Of a stretch of 64,000 bases of DNA, positions 34,505-44,690 are shown piece by piece. This stretch comes from Melitaea cinxia. Taxonomy: Eukaryota > Arthropoda > Insecta > Lepidoptera > Nymphalidae. The stretch's first letter is position 1; each line of letters begins with the position of its first letter. The stretch is taken from the NCBI RefSeq assembly GCF_905220565.1, contig NC_059410.1, positions 139,501 to 203,500 on the forward strand, given 5' to 3'. A program made the position numbers and the translations under genes. The notes beneath the pieces were generated by a model. That model was not told the DNA's origin. It worked only from the letters and a program-made list of their open reading frames with translations, and did no database searches.

Positions 34505-35722
34505 CTAAATAGCGATTTCTTCTAGATACCCTTTAGTGTTTCTTACTAGAAATTTAACCAAGATGTAATCACGACCGTATTTGGAACAACAATTTTCTGA
34601 AAAATCCATATGTATGATAGCGTCTTTGTCGGTAAGGTTTTGTTTGTATTTCTTGATAGAATTTTATTGACGGCTAATGTTTTTCTCGTGTTGATAATAG
34701 CCTTCCAAATCCTCATGCAGCTCTTCTATTAGTTCTCGAGGGCGAACCGTAAACGTTTTCTTTCGGTATTTGGTAACTGTTCGAGCATTCTAGGTCTTGG
34801 GGTCGTTATAAGTTTGTTTCTCGGATATCCATTTTTTAAATTCAATAGGCTTGCTGCCATCAAACTCCCTGTAGTCAGGATTATTGTCAATACAGCGTTG
34901 GCAGGTTCGTGACAAACATAGCTCGTCATAGCGATTACATGTCTTTTAAAGCAGAACAGTGTGACTATTGTAAGTCAAAATTCTTCGCCTGTGCAATGCT
35001 GACAGTTTCAAATCGATGTTCGCGTGCTTTATGCACAGGCACGTGTCAGGATCGTTTACATTTAGTCTTATGACCTAGAAAGGACGTAGACGACAAAACG
35101 TTGTGTAGCTTATTATAAAATGTTCAGCTTGAAACCTCTTGTATAAATTTGGGATACTATCCGATAGATATCTTTTCTGTTTTTAATCCCTTTTCTGGTT
35201 AGGCATTCTCGTTTTCCTGCGCCAAGTCTGCTGTTGTCATCATTTTCATAGAAGGTTCGTACAGTGTTTATGCAATCAGATGAAATTTTGTCTTTACGAG
35301 TCCGAAGCTTGGGTACTAAAACTGATTGACGCGCTGATTTCTGAATTGTTTTATAAGATATACAACTATCTTTGCTTCGCCATAACTTGTACACAAGACC
35401 TCGGAAGAAGAAGAACCCTCGGATTCAGGCGTATTTAATCGTACAAAATTGTTTGTAATTTCTTTCAAAGCTTTCTTTTGCACGATAGATAGCACAGTGC
35501 TTTCTCCGTTCTTTAGTCACAGCTTTGTGTTCACGTCGACTCATATCCTTAATTGGTTTTCTTGTACCTTTTCCCTTCTTTCTTTGGTACTTTCGTCGTT
35601 CTTTTTCTTTCAATTGCTCTCTTTTTACAGGGTAATTTTTTAGCCGTTGATATCTTAATCTTTCTGCAATTTTGTTGTGCCCTTTTATTTCTTCTAGTTT
35701 TAGGTTTCTTCTTTGGGGGCAT
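34505..35722 (-). pseudogene. Decayed putative transposase with MDFSEN motif
   Basis: Pieces of one protein appear in order on the minus strand, in changing frames. MPPKKKPKT (35722) comes first, then a basic stretch KEKERRKYQRKKGKGTRKP and MSRREHKAVTKERRKH (about 35660-35490). FYENDDNSRLGAGKRE follows (about 35250), then LCLSRTCQRCIDN (about 34900), KPIEFKKWISEK and HMDFSENC (about 34600). I recall intact insect relatives with the same HMDFSEN and DDxSRxxPGK-type blocks, with no assigned function that I know. Frameshifts and several stops kill it. The aspartate of MDFSEN could be a DDE catalytic residue; that is inference. Confidence 0.6.
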
Positions 35723-35951
35723 TGCGGCAATACTAAAACAATCAAACATACTTTCAATATTAAAAAAAAAGTAAGGGTTTAAAAACAGGTAGTTACTAGG
35801 TACGTATTATTATTCCAAAATCCATAATAATAGAAAACAAAATACCTGAATTACCGTAACAGGCTACTGTAAGAAAGAAAGAGGCTATCGGCAAGCAGTA
35901 GGTTAGTTTAGACTATAAAGAATATTCATAAAATACACGGACATCAAATAA

Positions 35952-36565
35952 AACAGTCCTCTGTCACATTGAACATTCCTCTGTGTTATAAATTTCCAGA
36001 GGACTGTTGCACAGAGGACTGTTATTTTTACGTAAAAAATGTCATACCACGTATCAGTTTAAATATTACTTCATAATACAGAGACAGCTATAAATTATCA
36101 CACTCAGCAATTTTTTAGTTAAATAAATATAATTATAGCACATAAAACACCGTAAAATAGACTTACCAGAGGAATGTTTACTCAACATTGCAGAGACGTG
36201 GCTCTCACATAGACGCGGAGTTGTCACTGCGCAAAATGGCGGCGACTTCTTTAGCATGTCGACCGAGCAAACTTCACACTGTTATCGTTCTGTTTCACGC
36301 GAAATGTAACCACAATAGTGTTTAATATTTTTGTGGCGCGATATTCAAATTGTGACAGAGGACTGTTCAAAAATGTTTGGGACAAAATTCGAACACTAGT
36401 TTTTAGTACTAAAAAATTCTCTAAAATTATAATTGTTTTTTGTTCACATGCATTTAATATTCTTTATGTTTATAGAGTTATAAGATTTTACATTTTTAAA
36501 TACAACTAATAAAAACCGAACCGAATCATACTCGATCCGGAATTAGGACATAACAGAGGACTGTT
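35952..36565. repeat. Right subterminal CAGAGGACTGTT cluster
   Basis: Seven copies: inverted at 35952-35963 and 35972-35983 (A-to-T-type variant), direct at 35997-36008, 36012-36023, 36167-36178 (variant), 36356-36367 and 36554-36565. Confidence 0.75.
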
Positions 36566-36720
36566 TTTAGTGGCATTTAGAGCGAATTTATGAAATAATT
36601 ATGATTATAAACTAAAGATTAAGCTTGGCTCCATAAATAACAGGTTGTATATTATGTGTTTTCATAAATAAAGCTATGCATTAATATAGTCAAAGAAAAA
36701 AGAAGTGCTTGGACAATGAT

Positions 36721-36744
36721 TTTCCTGTTAGTAGAGAAAGGCCC
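36721..36744 (-). repeat. Right terminal inverted repeat
   Basis: GTTAGTAGAGAAAGGCCC ends at 36744 and mirrors the left end. Confidence 0.85.
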
Positions 36745-37864
36745 ATTTATTGGTTTTATTACGATATATATTATAATATAACATTTTAGCAGAATTATTT
36801 TCATCTTTTCGCCACACATTATACAATTGGTCCCGCTTATAACACATATATTTTAATCGCTGGTTAACCCACTTGCACGAGTTCCGCCTATTATTTAAAC
36901 TAATATTTTTTGATGTTGTACACATGTTATATGCACTTTTAAATTTATTTTCTATTGAAGAAATGATTTCATTTGGATTCTGAGTATTTAAACATTCACG
37001 CCAATCAATATTACGAAGTTCATTTTTCAATTTATTGTTGTCTAATACATTTATAAATGCGCGAGCGCTCGATCGGCTGCGGCCGTGCTCGGGCGCGTCG
37101 ACGGATGACGTCATCGGCCACGCACAGGCGGTAATGCAGTGATCAGCTGGTGCGATATTTACTACCGCGCTATACACATTTATGTTACTGCAATAACTAC
37201 GGATGAATAGATGGTCAATACACGATCTGCATAATATATTGCCGTGTTTTTCTATACGCGTATATTGATTTATAGCACACTCAAAGCCCAAATTACTCAA
37301 AGAATTAAGATATAAGGTCGTCACAGGGTTACTCTGCTTCAAGTCAATGTTCATATCACCAATTACAAGGTAATTATTTTTATGTGTGTAGTTCTTAATT
37401 ATATTTGTTAATTCTCCTATAAATCGAGATTTACATGTGTGAGGTGGTCTATACACGGCGCATATGCCCATACAACTCATTTTATTTATAGTTAATTCAC
37501 CCGTTATGTATTCCATTTCTTTCGAAGGATTATTATTGAACCTTGTAAAAGTAAGGGATTGATGTACATACAAAATCACTCCACCACCCCTTTTATTAGA
37601 TCGTAACTCGGAGTATAAGTAATAGTTAGGTAATTGAAATAATTGGGTCAACTGAGTTTTAATATTCGCTTCGGTGAAAATAACCAAATGTATTATCGAC
37701 TTAGAATTATTTATAACATATTCTACTTGATCAAAATTTTTAATCATAGACCTAATATTGACATGAAGTATTAATAAAGGGTTTTGGTGCATAGGCACAT
37801 TGTAAACGAAATCATTCCATGTATCAAAGTTACATTCAATTAAGGTATTATTTACATCATCCAT
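36728..37864 (-). pseudogene. LINE ORF2, endonuclease part
   Basis: Apurinic-type endonuclease (exonuclease-endonuclease-phosphatase fold) with LHVNIRSM, FTEANIK (metal-binding glutamate), RGGGVILYVHQSL, GICAVYRPPH, YLVIGDMNIDL (GDxN), SCIDHLF and ADHCITACAW (catalytic DH). It nicks target DNA for target-primed reverse transcription. The frame begins at a methionine 140 bp after ORF1. Its last few codons are transposon sequence: the reading frame enters the 3-kb element's terminal repeat and hits a stop there. All catalytic positions I can check are kept, so the endonuclease domain was sound when interrupted. Confidence 0.9.
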
Positions 37865-38004
37865 AATAAAAAACGGATTTTTATGTATACTTAATTTTTG
37901 TTATACATAGTAATAAAGCGTAACTTAGAACATATGAAAAATTATAAACAGCCAATAAAGGTGTTGAAAAGTTCAATTAAGAAGGGAAAATAATAAAAAG
38001 GATA

Positions 38005-38976
38005 TTAGTGAGTACCTGATATAAGCTGGTTTTTCATCTTTTCTATGTCCTGTTGATTTTTAACCGTTATTATTTTACCTGTATCATTTTTACGCACTAG
38101 GATAGAACCATTTTTGCACCAAATATATTTGAAGGAATCCCTTAGCTCTTCTTTAGTCTTCCATAATAAGAATGCGGTTGAGGGGGTTAATGATTCCCGT
38201 AAGTAAATTTTTCTACTGCCTGCCATTCCGATGTCTGCAGGAGTTATATTTATTTTTCTTGCGGCTTCTATCCACAGATTTCGGGTTCCGTCCTTCAGAA
38301 TAACATTAATCACTGGTGTATCCCTCTTCTTTGTGCCACTATTGCCAGTATTACGTGACTTCTTTCTATATGCTTGTATGACATCATCTGGATTCCGATG
38401 TATATTTGTTGCGATTAATTGTATTATATTTTTTATATTTTCATCATCTTTTTCTTCTATTCCACACAGATCCAGTTGATTTGCTAATTGATTTTGTTGG
38501 ATTTGATTTAATTTATTTTCCATAACTTCATATTTTAGGTTAATATTTTTTAAATTATTGCGTAGTTCCGTACAATGATTCTCTAATGTTTTCATATTCT
38601 TTTCGTATGCAATCATCTTACATTCGTATTCATCGATCTTATCAGAATAGAACTCCAAGGTTCGTTGAAGCTCATCTTTGATCACTTCTTTAACTTCCAT
38701 CCTAATGATTCGTAAGGCTTCCTGTGTTTGGTTAAATGCCGAGTTTTCCCCCACGTAATCATTGTCGTCATCAGGAATGATTCCAGATATCCGCCTAGGC
38801 TTGGTACCGCTACAAACCTTACACTTCCAATCAACTGATTCCGTCATGATCAGAACGTTTAGCTGTTCATTTGAGAGATCGGCACATGAACCGTGTATCC
38901 ATTTACTACACGCCCCACATTGAATGCCAGGCACTTTTTTGTTAATAATTTTGTTGCATTTATAACATTTAACCAT
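38005..38976 (-). CDS. LINE ORF1 protein with PHD-type zinc finger
   Basis: 323 residues. N-terminal C4HC3 finger, about residues 4-56: CYKC, then CGAC, WIHGSC and WKCKVC. A long, charged helical stretch follows (about 90-160) with heptad-like leucines and asparagines, likely a coiled coil for trimer or multimer formation. The C-terminal half has DVIQAYRKKSR and TPVINVILKDGTRN, like the RNA-binding region of CR1-type ORF1 proteins. Expected to coat the element's RNA. The frame is intact from the first methionine, in contrast to ORF2. Only one copy, so activity is unlikely. Confidence 0.85.
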   Translation of the reverse strand: MVKCYKCNKIINKKVPGIQCGACSKWIHGSCADLSNEQLNVLIMTESVDWKCKVCSGTKPRRISGIIPDDDNDYVGENSAFNQTQEALRIIRMEVKEVIKDELQRTLEFYSDKIDEYECKMIAYEKNMKTLENHCTELRNNLKNINLKYEVMENKLNQIQQNQLANQLDLCGIEEKDDENIKNIIQLIATNIHRNPDDVIQAYRKKSRNTGNSGTKKRDTPVINVILKDGTRNLWIEAARKINITPADIGMAGSRKIYLRESLTPSTAFLLWKTKEELRDSFKYIWCKNGSILVRKNDTGKIITVKNQQDIEKMKNQLISGTH

Positions 38977-39002
38977 TTGCTCTTGTATATATTATAATGT
39001 CC

Positions 39003-39137
39003 AGCCAGTACTGCGGTCACCAACCCGCCTGCCCAGCGTGGTGACTATGGGCAAAACACATGAGTTCACGTTATTTTTAGCGTAAACTTGTGGAGGCCTA
39101 TGTCCAGCAGTGGACTGTATAGGCTGTAATGATGATA
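39003..39137 (-). repeat. Partial 330-bp hairpin repeat at the LINE 5' junction
   Basis: From AGCCAGTACTGCGGTCACC to GGCTGTAATGATGAT; only the end beyond the hairpin is present. The missing half is not on the far side of the LINE. Confidence 0.75.
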
Positions 39138-39189
39138 TTATAATAACTGACACTAACGTTACCTTATTATTCCTCCCTTTTTTTCTTCT

Positions 39190-39342
39190 TAATGTGAATT
39201 TTACTAATACTCAATTTCGCACTTCTTCTTGCACGTCTTAAGGTTGGTAGAGAATGCTTTTAGCATTAAGCCCGCCTTTTGTACAATTCTTTAATGTATT
39301 GTCCAATAAAGTATTAATAAATAAATAAATAAATAAATAACT
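39190..39342 (+). mobile_element. LINE 3' tail with (AAAT)n
   Basis: TTAAGCCCGCCTTTTGTACA, then GTCCAATAAAGTATT and an AAAT run at 39312-39340: the 3' UTR end of a LINE unrelated to the large one. No coding sequence kept. Confidence 0.6.
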
Positions 39343-39364
39343 TAAAGTTTGAGGAACTTCTCCA

Positions 39365-39500
39365 TCGTTATTTACCGATTTCAAAAAAAGGAGAAGGATC
39401 TCACTTCATCTGTATTCTTATGTGTGTGTAACACCCAAAAATAACCGACTTTTTACTGGGTGTACCGATTTTGATGATTCGTTTTTTTAATCGAAAGCTG
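39365..39500 (-). mobile_element. AACCGACTTC-family fragment
   Basis: CCGATTTCAAAAAAAGGAG, and TGTACCGATTTTGATGATTC further in, in the reverse orientation. Confidence 0.5.
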
Positions 39501-39900
39501 ATGCTTATCAAATGGCCCCATTTAAATTAAGCGAAATGTGGGCGAGTTGTGACTTACCCCTAATAATGCATGTTTAATTTGCTTTGATTACGTCGCAAAT
39601 GTTCTCATTTTGTTTCAAGTCTATGTTAATTGAAGTCAGTTCTTTTTGAAAAACACAACTATAAACATAACAATTGCAATACACTTTAATGTACCGCACA
39701 CGAGATGATGACAAAATGAAGAGAGGCCTCACGTCGAGGAACAAAGCGCAGTCGTCACTTGAGCGGCAGCCGGCGGAGAGCGGCGCTCGACAGCACTTGT
39801 TGAGGATACACGATTAACTCTTTGATTTTATTTTCAATTTATGAATTTCATTTGTTATTTCGTTAAGCATTACAGTATTTTATACTGATGCGTTCTTTTT

Positions 39901-40180
39901 TTTATGTCACTAGGTCGGCAAACAAGCGCACGGCTCACCTGATGGTAAGCGATTACCAGAGCTTATAGACACCTGCAAAACCAGAAGCATCGCAAGCGCG
40001 TTGCCGACCCAATCCCCGATCCCCCTAGGAGCTCTGGTCACCTTACTCACCAACAGGAACACAATACTGCTTGAAAACATTATTATTTTGCTGTGATCTT
40101 CTGTAAGATCGAGGTACTACCCCAGTCGGGCTGCTCCATATTTTGAGCAGGAAATTCCTGCTGTGCCCTACCTCAGTTAG
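39901..40180 (+). repeat. CACCTGATGGTAAG-family repeat (copy 5), full length
   Basis: Closely matches copy 1 from TTTATGTCACTAGGTCGGC to CTGTGCCCTACCTCAG. Confidence 0.85.
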
Positions 40181-40364
40181 TTCTAGTCGGATGTTGGTCC
40201 CAGTTTTAATCTAAATATCGTTACGCTTATGTACCATCTTTACAACTTTACCGATTTTTTTACTAAATAAATTTCATAAACTCTATCTGGGTTGTGATGT
40301 CATTATAGTAATTTAAAACTTGTATCTACGGAACCTACTATATAGGTATTTAGTATTATAAATT

Positions 40365-40447
40365 AAATTTAAATCTGTAAAATGACGATTCGATGGTGCC
40401 TTTGAAACCTATTTGAATAAATATATTTTTGATTTTGATTTTGATTT
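40365..40447 (+). mobile_element. LINE 3' end with (TTTTGA)n tail
   Basis: ACCTATTTGAATAAATATA, then TTTTGATTTTGATTTTGATT: a polyadenylation signal and hexamer tail typical of a truncated LINE insertion. Confidence 0.65.
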
Positions 40448-40449
40448 CT

Positions 40450-41485
40450 AGTTAATGTAGTGTGCCTAATATTAGGAAAGTAAAGCTGCAACTCCACATA
40501 CTTTCTAAAAATGATACTTCATACAATATGTGACGTGTGAGATATTTACTGCAGCATCAGAAATCAAGACCGTACTGAGTAATTGATTAGACGAATGGAG
40601 AGGAGAGCGCTGTGATAGCGCGCCGCTATCGCTCAGACAAATCCAATGAAACGGAACGAACGGCCGCGGCCGTGTTAAAATATGCTACGGGTCGCTCCGG
40701 CGGTAATGGCCGCCATTAATTGTGTTATTAAAGAAAGGGTCAGCGATGTGACTCAGTGCGGTGGCGATGAGAGATAACGGGGGGACGCTAAGGCCGAGCT
40801 ATGACTTACTGCACTTTTAATTTAATTTTGGGACAAAAGATGAGGCTCTAAGTCATGCGTGTGTATACAAGCGAGGCATAATTTTTTAGTATATTCTAAA
40901 CACACCTTGAATGGGAAGTATGTAAAAGAAAGTAGCTGATGAAACCCTCAATTATGTCATCTTTGACAACCATGACCGTTGTGCCAAGAGTGTTCGGCTA
41001 AGACGAAGAACCGCGCATATTTTACAGTCTACGGTTATTTTGGTAACTTTGAAAATCATGCAAGAATAAGTTAATTCCACTCACTACTTACAGACATTTA
41101 AAAAATTTATTATCGGAATCTCCAATTTCAAAGTCAGAGCTAAATAGAATCACATTATGATATTTGTAAAATTTATAATAATAAAGAACGTTGTAAAATA
41201 AAAATTTATCAGTAAAGTAATGTAAATTGTTTCTTTATATTGTGGGAGTATTTTTCCTCATTACCGCGTGGCACCTCCCCCCGGCATTGCACGGAAATAG
41301 TCCGAAAGGAATCGGCAATACAAATTGCGGGCATTTCCTGCCCTGCCCTGCGAGGTAATGTTCTGTCGTAATGAACTATGAAATCAGGGAAACCGCGGTA
41401 AATTGAGATTAGCTCATCGCATTAAGGCAAATGTACATTAATTTATATTATTTCTATGTTGATACGGGCTATTTTTTGTTACAAG
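40450..41485. other. Non-coding stretch with a GC-rich island
   Basis: A GC-rich patch at 40590-40800 and another at 41265-41400 have no recognisable frame. No gene. Might be conserved regulatory DNA; not testable here. Confidence 0.35.
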
Positions 41486-41489
41486 CATT

Positions 41490-41735
41490 CACGGTTCAGC
41501 CTGTAAGATCGCACTGCTGATCGTAGGCCACTTTCTCGGTGTAGGAGAAGGATCCGAGCTCAATCTACCTCGCTGCTCCAATACGAAATGGCGAATATAT
41601 TCACTAATATGAGTAACGATTGAGTGATGAGTGATCAATAGCCTAACGTGCTGTCCGAAGCACCGAGACCCAAAAATACAAACATCAAACCTGAAAAAAT
41701 GCTTGTACAGATACAAATATCCATTACGAGTATAT
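41490..41735 (-). mobile_element. SINE body fragment
   Basis: Reverse copy of the SINE body (TTCAGCCTGTAAGATCGCAC at one end, CAGATACAAATATCCAT at the other). The tRNA-like head is lost. Confidence 0.7.
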
Positions 41736-41739
41736 CAGG

Positions 41740-42885
41740 TTCTATCTTTAACACTGGCCCAGTGTTCCACTGAGCTGCTTTCGAAATGCAAAAATTTATC
41801 TTGAAATGAGAAAAACAATCGTTTCAAATAAAAATCTAGTTCGAAATTAAAACTTCATCCTTTACATTGATTGAAATGAAAGACTGCAAGTTGCCGTTCA
41901 ATCTCCGTCTCGATGTTAATATACGTATTAAAATACAAAGAAATAATATCCACGTCGATACACAAACAACTGCCTCATCTTTCCTTCGGGGTTGATAAGT
42001 GGAGCGCGCTCGTGATGGAGGTGTTAGTGCCCTCGATAGCGCTGAAGTAGGTGAACGAACACTGGGAGCGGACTTGTATAAACTACTCCGAGATACATTT
42101 TATACAATTTATTGTTTTATGGAAGAGCATTACGTGTAGCTGATCTGTATTGTTTTTAGTGAGCATTCATTGAATTCGCTGAAAGAAAAAATATATTTTC
42201 AATGATTAGAAAGATATTCCATGATTCGGTTCGCTTGTTATTTATAACTAGGATTTCTAATATCGAAGAACATTTAGGAATAATTTTGTAATATATGTAT
42301 TTAGAACCTGTTTTTTTGACTGAGAATAAACGGTCAAACAAGTGCGTATATGTGTTTCCTTTGCCCCAGTTAATTAATATAATACGGCTAAATATGTCTC
42401 AAATTTTATAAATAAATATATTAGAATTGAACTAAAAATACATTATTGTATCAGTTTACGAAACGTAGAATAATTATAATTATTACGATATTGGTGAACG
42501 TCAAAATCAAAACAACATTGTTTTGATTTAAAGTTACGCCTGTAGACGTAAGACTTGTTTAAGTAATTTATTTGGAATTAATTTACGAAAATTAATTGCG
42601 AGAACTGTCAAAGTACTCTAAATTGTCTTTGTCGTCGCTTATAACATTATTTGTAAATTATTTTAGTCCTCGTTGTTGATGATATTTTTGATTTGTTAAT
42701 AAAATTAATTATATAAAAGTAATAAATTACTTTTAAAATACACAAACTTTATAAGTATTAACCAATTGTGAAATAATAAACAAAAAATAAATGCTACAAA
42801 AACTGTGTGCTTTAGATTGAAATCCTAATTCAATATAGAAACAAGCCCTACATAGATTCAAAAGCACATAGCGTGGTATAAACAC
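41740..42885. other. Non-coding stretch
   Basis: Nothing recognised. Confidence 0.4.
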
Positions 42886-42887
42886 CT

Positions 42888-43064
42888 CTTAATCTCCTCC
42901 CCAGGAGCTCTGGCCACCTTACTAACCACAGAACACAGAACTAACATAATTATATGTAGTTGAGAACAATATTGATCAACTGTGATCTTCTTTAAGGTCG
43001 AGATACTTCCCTATACAGGATACTTCAAATTTTGAGTTGGATATATGCTGTGCCCTATTTTAAA
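42888..43064 (+). repeat. CACCTGATGGTAAG-family repeat (copy 6), 3' part
   Basis: From CCCCAGGAGCTCTGGCCACC to GCTGTGCCCTATTTTAAAG; diverged. Confidence 0.65.
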
Positions 43065-43069
43065 GAGAT

Positions 43070-44425
43070 TTATATATATCAGTCGATATTTTAGATGCGC
43101 ATCAAGATAGTGTATACTTTGTATATCAACTATTCATGCCTTTCTGATGAGTAGATGTTGGCTAATCTCTTAAATTGGTATTAGTGATATATCTCTAGTG
43201 ATTCCAATCTAAAGTCTTTGAATTTTTTTTTTTGCATGTAATGTCAAGCTACTGAGGATAATTTGCAGAGAATGGAGGAATAGTTGATGATGGTAATGCG
43301 AGTGTTTGATTCGCAGCAGCTCGCACCACCGAGGCAATACGATCAAATAATTCCACCGCTAATGATCTTTCGTAAATGCGTGATATAATCCCCATCGTCT
43401 AATTTGTGGCTGCATAAAACATGGAATATTTTGCGTAACGGTGACAACTCGGTTCTCCGGAACAAATGACAACCGCAAAACATAACAACCATTAATGTGA
43501 AACGGGACCGCTCACACATGTCTAATGAATTATTTATTTGAATTTACATTTGATAAACATGTCGAAAATTGCGACGCATTTGGATATTTTCCGCGGACAG
43601 CTGGTATTAAGCGTGCGTTTACTGTATCGACGTGGCCGATACGCTGTCTCTGTTTAGTTATGAAAATTGAAATCTGCATGTTCCAATATCTCTGTGTATT
43701 TTTTAGAAGCTTCGATTTAACTTGCAATGTAGGGATACATGTGTGTATGTATGTATATACGTATGTTTGTTAGGGTAGGATCTTGCAATTTAATTTTGAA
43801 GCCTTTTGAATCTTTAACCGATTAAGCTGAAATTTTGTACACTTGTCAATGCATGTGTCATTCTAAATCCAACATGACGTCTACACCCAAAATGAAGGAT
43901 TAGTTGTTTTCAATGTACTCCTACAATATGACAAGAAACGTCACTCTAAATCCAATATGGAGCATTTTTAAAGATAGCAGGCTTTTTTAATTAAGTTAAT
44001 TTATTGAGAGCTGGATTCGAGTCCTTCGCTCTATACTGTACACAAAGATGGCAGGCTAGTCATGGTTAATGTACTCCTACATTATGGCTACTATATGAAA
44101 GATCTGATCTTATTTTCTCGAAATAAACACATATTGTTAAGATTTTCACAGCTTTTTAATACACAAACGTTCGGTACAAATGTCAAAAATAGACAAAATA
44201 ATCACATTGTTACATTCCTTTTTAAAAATCAGAAACATTCATTTGTTCGTTCCTGTGTTGCTGTATGTAAATAATTCATTTAATGTGTTACTAACAAACT
44301 GAAATTTACTAAATCTAATATTAATGTAAGTTGTGATAATAAATGTATATTACATAGTGTTTAATATCTAATAATTACATCTTAATATAGTATCTTGTCT
44401 AATTAACCTTACATATATAAAAGGA
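43070..44425. other. Non-coding stretch
   Basis: No gene or element recognised. A short GTAT-rich run is near 43740-43770. Confidence 0.4.
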
Positions 44426-44439
44426 CTTACTGAGAGTAA

Positions 44440-44690
44440 CTCGAAAAAAAAAAGTTAGAAAATAAATAAAAAATAAATAACATTTTAATAAACAAGCTTT
44501 TATTTAAATGCGCTAAAAATAATAAAATAAACCTTTATATCATATAAATTGTGTAATGACGTTATACATATGTTGATGGTAACATTTTTAAAGGAAAATT
44601 ATATTTTATTCTCTTCTGCGCATTTAAATAAAACGCCTTTTTAAGTGTTTTATTTTTAATTTATTTTTTGTGACGGTCTGAATATTTTTT
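44440..44690. mobile_element. Fold-back AT-rich element
   Basis: A perfect 16-bp inverted repeat, TTTTATTTAAATGCGC at 44498-44513 and its complement at 44618-44633, sits inside longer, weaker inverted similarity reaching about 44440 and 44690. Non-coding; a MITE candidate. Confidence 0.55.

Larger units (their letters stand above)
33738..36744. mobile_element. 3,007-bp DNA transposon of unassigned superfamily, inserted in the LINE
   Basis: Terminal inverted repeats begin GGGCCTTTCTCTACTAAC at 33738 and, as the complement, end at 36744. They match over about 24 bp with one mismatch. ATTT is duplicated outside. The motif CAGAGGACTGTT recurs near both ends: 33921, 33941 and (degenerate) 33962 on the left; 35952 and 35972 inverted, 35997, 36012, 36167, 36356 and 36554 on the right. 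A decayed gene occupies the middle on the minus strand (34505-35722). The superfamily is not one I can name from these termini. Confidence 0.85.
31707..38996 (-). mobile_element. Non-LTR retrotransposon (LINE), split by a DNA transposon
   Basis: About 4.28 kb of LINE once the 3,007-bp insertion is removed. On the minus strand the order is ORF1 with PHD finger, then endonuclease and reverse transcriptase, a short 3' UTR, an AATAAA-like signal and a poly(A) tail (plus-strand T-run 31707-31732). The 5' limit lies near 38996, where a partial 330-bp repeat begins. ORF1 with a PHD finger plus an apurinic-type endonuclease points to the CR1/Jockey group; the clade is unsettled. I could not find a convincing target-site duplication. 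The insertion and one frameshift make it inactive. Confidence 0.9.

Noticed and set aside
35449..35774. Hydrophobic, membrane-like small proteins on the plus strand
   Set aside because: They are the antisense of the lysine/arginine-rich part of the decayed transposon gene.
31690..39010. Target-site duplication of the LINE
   Set aside because: TATATAT-rich sequence is near both ends but no clean matching pair could be fixed next to the poly(A) and the 5' end.
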